A DNA stretch of 64,000 nucleotides from Pinus tabuliformis (lineage: Eukaryota > Streptophyta > Pinopsida > Pinales > Pinaceae): contig CM062804.1 of the NCBI GenBank assembly GCA_031772625.1, positions 1,024,099,208 through 1,024,163,207 on the forward strand. The letters are read 5' to 3'. The translations under genes and the position numbers were made by a program. Positions 61,643 through 64,000 of the stretch are shown here, one piece after another (the stretch's first letter is position 1; every line of letters begins with the position of its first letter). The notes under the pieces are model-generated. The model worked only from the letters and a program-made list of their open reading frames with translations. It did not search any database and was not told where the DNA came from.

Positions 61643-62964
61643 ATGGCCTTTGAAGATGATGATTACATGGATGCTATAGATGTGGATGACTTTTATGAAG
61701 AGATTTCTAGACTCAAGACATGTTTAGAAGAAAAGAATGTGATCATTGATACTCTGCAATTTCAACTTGATGAAAAAGAAAAATCTCTTGAGAAGTTAGA
61801 ATGTGAAATTGTTGGCCTTAGAAAAGAAATTGAGAAAAAAAGGTTCTTAATCTTAAGTTTGTTAAAGGATCTGAAACTCTGGATGAGATTATCAATGTAC
61901 AGCATTCTCCACTAATCAAGACAGGTCTAGGTTATAATGGAGAAACATCTCAAGCATCCACCTCAAAGAGTTATCTTGATGCAGCAAGGAGGAATGAGCA
62001 AAAGCCCAATGGAGATCATCAAGTAAAGCAGGGACGAATTACATCAAGAACAAACAGAGACTACCAGGTAAACCAGGGGCAATCCATCTTAAGGGTGAAC
62101 AAAAGCTACAACCAGCCACAGGTAAAAACTTCTCAATTTGCTTCAAGAATGGATGACAATAGAAATTACAATCATTTGGCTGGTAGATTTGATAATCACA
62201 GAAGTTTCTTCAATGGCCAATGTTTCTCTTGCCATAACTTTGGTCACAAAGTAGCTCAATGTGTTGTCTATAAGACAATCATGACTAGAGAAGCTCAAAA
62301 ACAAAGAAGTATGACCGGGATTACGAAAAGGACCTATAACAATTTTCCGGCTCTTGAAAATGAAATTGAATGTTCTATTTGTAATAACTTTGGTCATGAA
62401 TATTCTGAATGCAGGAGCAGGTTTTTGCAGACAAAGGAACAAGCCTCAAGCACCCGAACATGGAGAATAAAGGAACCACAACCAGAAAGATGTGGGATAG
62501 CTTTTTATGCAGAAGGACAGGAAAATCTATGGTACATCGATAGCGGATGTTCGAAGCATATGACAGGTGATAAAGAAAAACTTGAATCATGTACTGCTTT
62601 AGAAAAGGGTAAGAAAGTTTCTTTTGGAAATGATACTCCTGCAGCCATAAAAGGAAAAGGCACTGCTCACTTGAAAGAAAAGGTCAAAGCTGGAAATGTT
62701 TTGTATGTTGATGACTTGAAGCATAATCTACTGAGTGTCAGTCAGATGTGCGATCAAGGAACCGAGGTAATATTTCGATCAAATGGATGTAGCGTTCGTG
62801 ATCTTGATACTGGGAAAATAGTGATCAAAGGCAGAAGAACTCCAAATAATCCATACATATTTGAAGAAGGACAACAACAATGTTATTTGAGCAAAGATGA
62901 TGAAAATTGGTTATGGCACCGGTGGATGGGGCATCTAAGCTTTTCACAAATAAGGAAAGCATGA
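61643..62964 (+). pseudogene. Element I gag C-terminal part, protease and pre-integrase
   Basis: 61643-61915 encodes an acidic then coiled-coil segment (KTCLEEKNVIIDTLQFQLDE). After a frameshift near 61845, the frame open from 62095 has two further zinc knuckles (CFSCHNFGHKVAQC and CSICNNFGHEYSEC), protease NLWYIDSGCSKHMTGD, and the pre-integrase domain WLWHRWMGHLSFSQ. It stops at TGA 62962-62964. With the knuckle upstream this gag has three CCHC boxes. Confidence 0.85.
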
Positions 62965-64000
62965 AAATACCAGGCAATTCGTGGTCTTCCAGATATCAGA
63001 ATTCCAGACAACACCATATGCAAATCATGTCAGTTTGGTAAGCAAACCAGAACTAACTTCCCTAAGAAGGAAGGATCAGCCAGCAAGCCTCTTGAACTAG
63101 TCCATACAGATTTATGTGGTCCATTCAGGACAAGGTCACCTCGAGGAGAAGAATACTTTATATTATTCATTGACGACTTCTCCAGGATGGTTTGGTTGGG
63201 ACTTATGAAACACAAGGATGAAGCATTCGAAAAATTCAAATCTTTCAAAGCCTTGGCTGAAAATGAATCAGATCACAAAATTAAGTGCCTCGGGTCCGAC
63301 AAAGGTGGGGAGTTTACCTCAAATGATTTTTTTGATTTCTGTGAAGAACATGGAATAAGAAGGGAATTCTCTACAGCTAGGACTCCTCAGCAAAATGGAG
63401 TGGTGGAAAGGATGAACAGAACGGTCCAACAAATTGCTCGTGCTATGCTTGATGAGTCTGGGACTCTCGCAACCTTCTGGGGTGAAGCTACATTTGCTGC
63501 GGTTGTTATTCTCAACAAAACAAATGTCCGAGTGAACAACACTCAAACTCCTCATGAGCTCTGGTATGGTGAGACTCCTTCGATAAAGCATTTCAAAATT
63601 TTTGGGAGCAAATGCTATATCAATAACACTAATGAATAGCTTGGAAAGCTTGAACCTAGAGCAGATGAAGGCATTCTGCTTGGTTATTCTCCCCACAACA
63701 AATCATATAAGTGTTACAATAAAAGACTTGGAAGAATTGTTGACAGCATTGATGTAGTGGTTGATGAAAAAGGATACATCCCTAGGCAAGTAAATCATGA
63801 AAATATCGAAGAGGATGAAGACTACTCTCCAAATTAGACAAATGATGAAGAAGAACCTCAAGAGGCACTTGAGGAGAAAATAAGGATAGAAGAGAAGACT
63901 CCATCCAGGTACGTTCAAAAGAATCATCCAGAATCTCAGATTTTGGGGCAGAAAGAAGTAGTTGTACAAACAAGAAGAACAATTGTAGAAGCCTCAAGCT
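62965..64000 (+). pseudogene. Element I integrase, with two stops, runs off window
   Basis: In frame after the TGA: CKSCQFGKQTR (zinc pair), then VHTDLCGPFRTRS, FIDDFSRMVWLG, LGSDKGGEFTS, and TPQQNGVVERMNRTV, which together hold the D, D, E triad. Then TPHELWYGETPSIKHFKIFG and the region before RT. TAG at 63637-63639 and 63837-63839 interrupt it. The window ends before RT. Confidence 0.88.

Larger units (their letters stand above)
59130..64000 (+). mobile_element. Element I: Ty1/copia element, 3' part beyond window
   Basis: LTR with TGTTGG...CCAACA ends, PBS, gag of UBN2/copia type, protease, pre-integrase and integrase in the copia order (integrase before RT). RT, RNase H and the 3' LTR lie past 64000. 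Several stops and frameshifts: a dead copy. Confidence 0.9.

Noticed and set aside
1..64000. tRNA genes, rRNA genes, CRISPR arrays, host protein genes
   Set aside because: No cloverleaf-like or rRNA-like sequence, spaced direct-repeat array or non-transposon protein was recognised on either strand by reading.

Overview
This window is plant nuclear DNA made almost entirely of LTR retrotransposons inserted into one another. I see no convincing host gene, tRNA, rRNA or CRISPR array. The plant assignment rests on three things: iMet-type primer binding sites (TGGTATCAGAGC), plant-type chromovirus, Tat-like and Ty1/copia proteins, and deep nesting in AT-rich DNA. The species cannot be told; a large, repeat-rich genome is likely. 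Element letters A to I are mine.

Left part (1-32978). A minus-strand Ty3/gypsy element E has its 5' LTR at 30730-32978 and gag/protease remnants either side of a plus-strand gypsy element F (21454-29049, target duplication CCTCT). E is itself cut at 20821 by a minus-strand, gag-only element G (5' LTR 18627-20821, start of 3' LTR 5028-4344). G's gag is split by chromovirus A (6550-18229, duplication GATTG). A's pol is split by a younger copy of its own family, B (10039-15872, duplication TATTA), which has an uninterrupted 1008-residue pol ORF. A third family member, C (1-4343, minus), sits in G's 3' LTR. E entered the LTR start of an older gypsy remnant H2, so the nest is at least five deep (H2 > E > G > A > B).

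Middle (32979-37071). Minus-strand gypsy wreckage: RNase H and integrase-tail remains (H2) and a separate gag fragment (H1).

Right-middle (37072-57518). Element D is a 20.4 kb minus-strand Tat/Ogre-like gypsy element with duplication CCAGG and LTRs of about 6.9 kb. Each LTR carries a sense-oriented frame (ORF1) of about 1,230 codons; it has a single stop in the 5' LTR and is decayed in the 3' LTR. The 6.65 kb internal region has gag-protease-RNase H-RT-vestigial RNase H-integrase in one reading frame, with a second RNase H placed before RT. D is the most unusual object here.

Right end (57519-64000). Unassigned AT-rich sequence, then the 5' two thirds of a plus-strand Ty1/copia element I (LTR from 59130, gag, protease, integrase), which runs off the window before RT.

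The proteins fit the usual retrotransposon cycle: gag forms the particle, protease matures it, RT and RNase H copy the RNA, and integrase inserts the cDNA. B's pol is the only long intact pol frame; most other frames carry stops or frameshifts.
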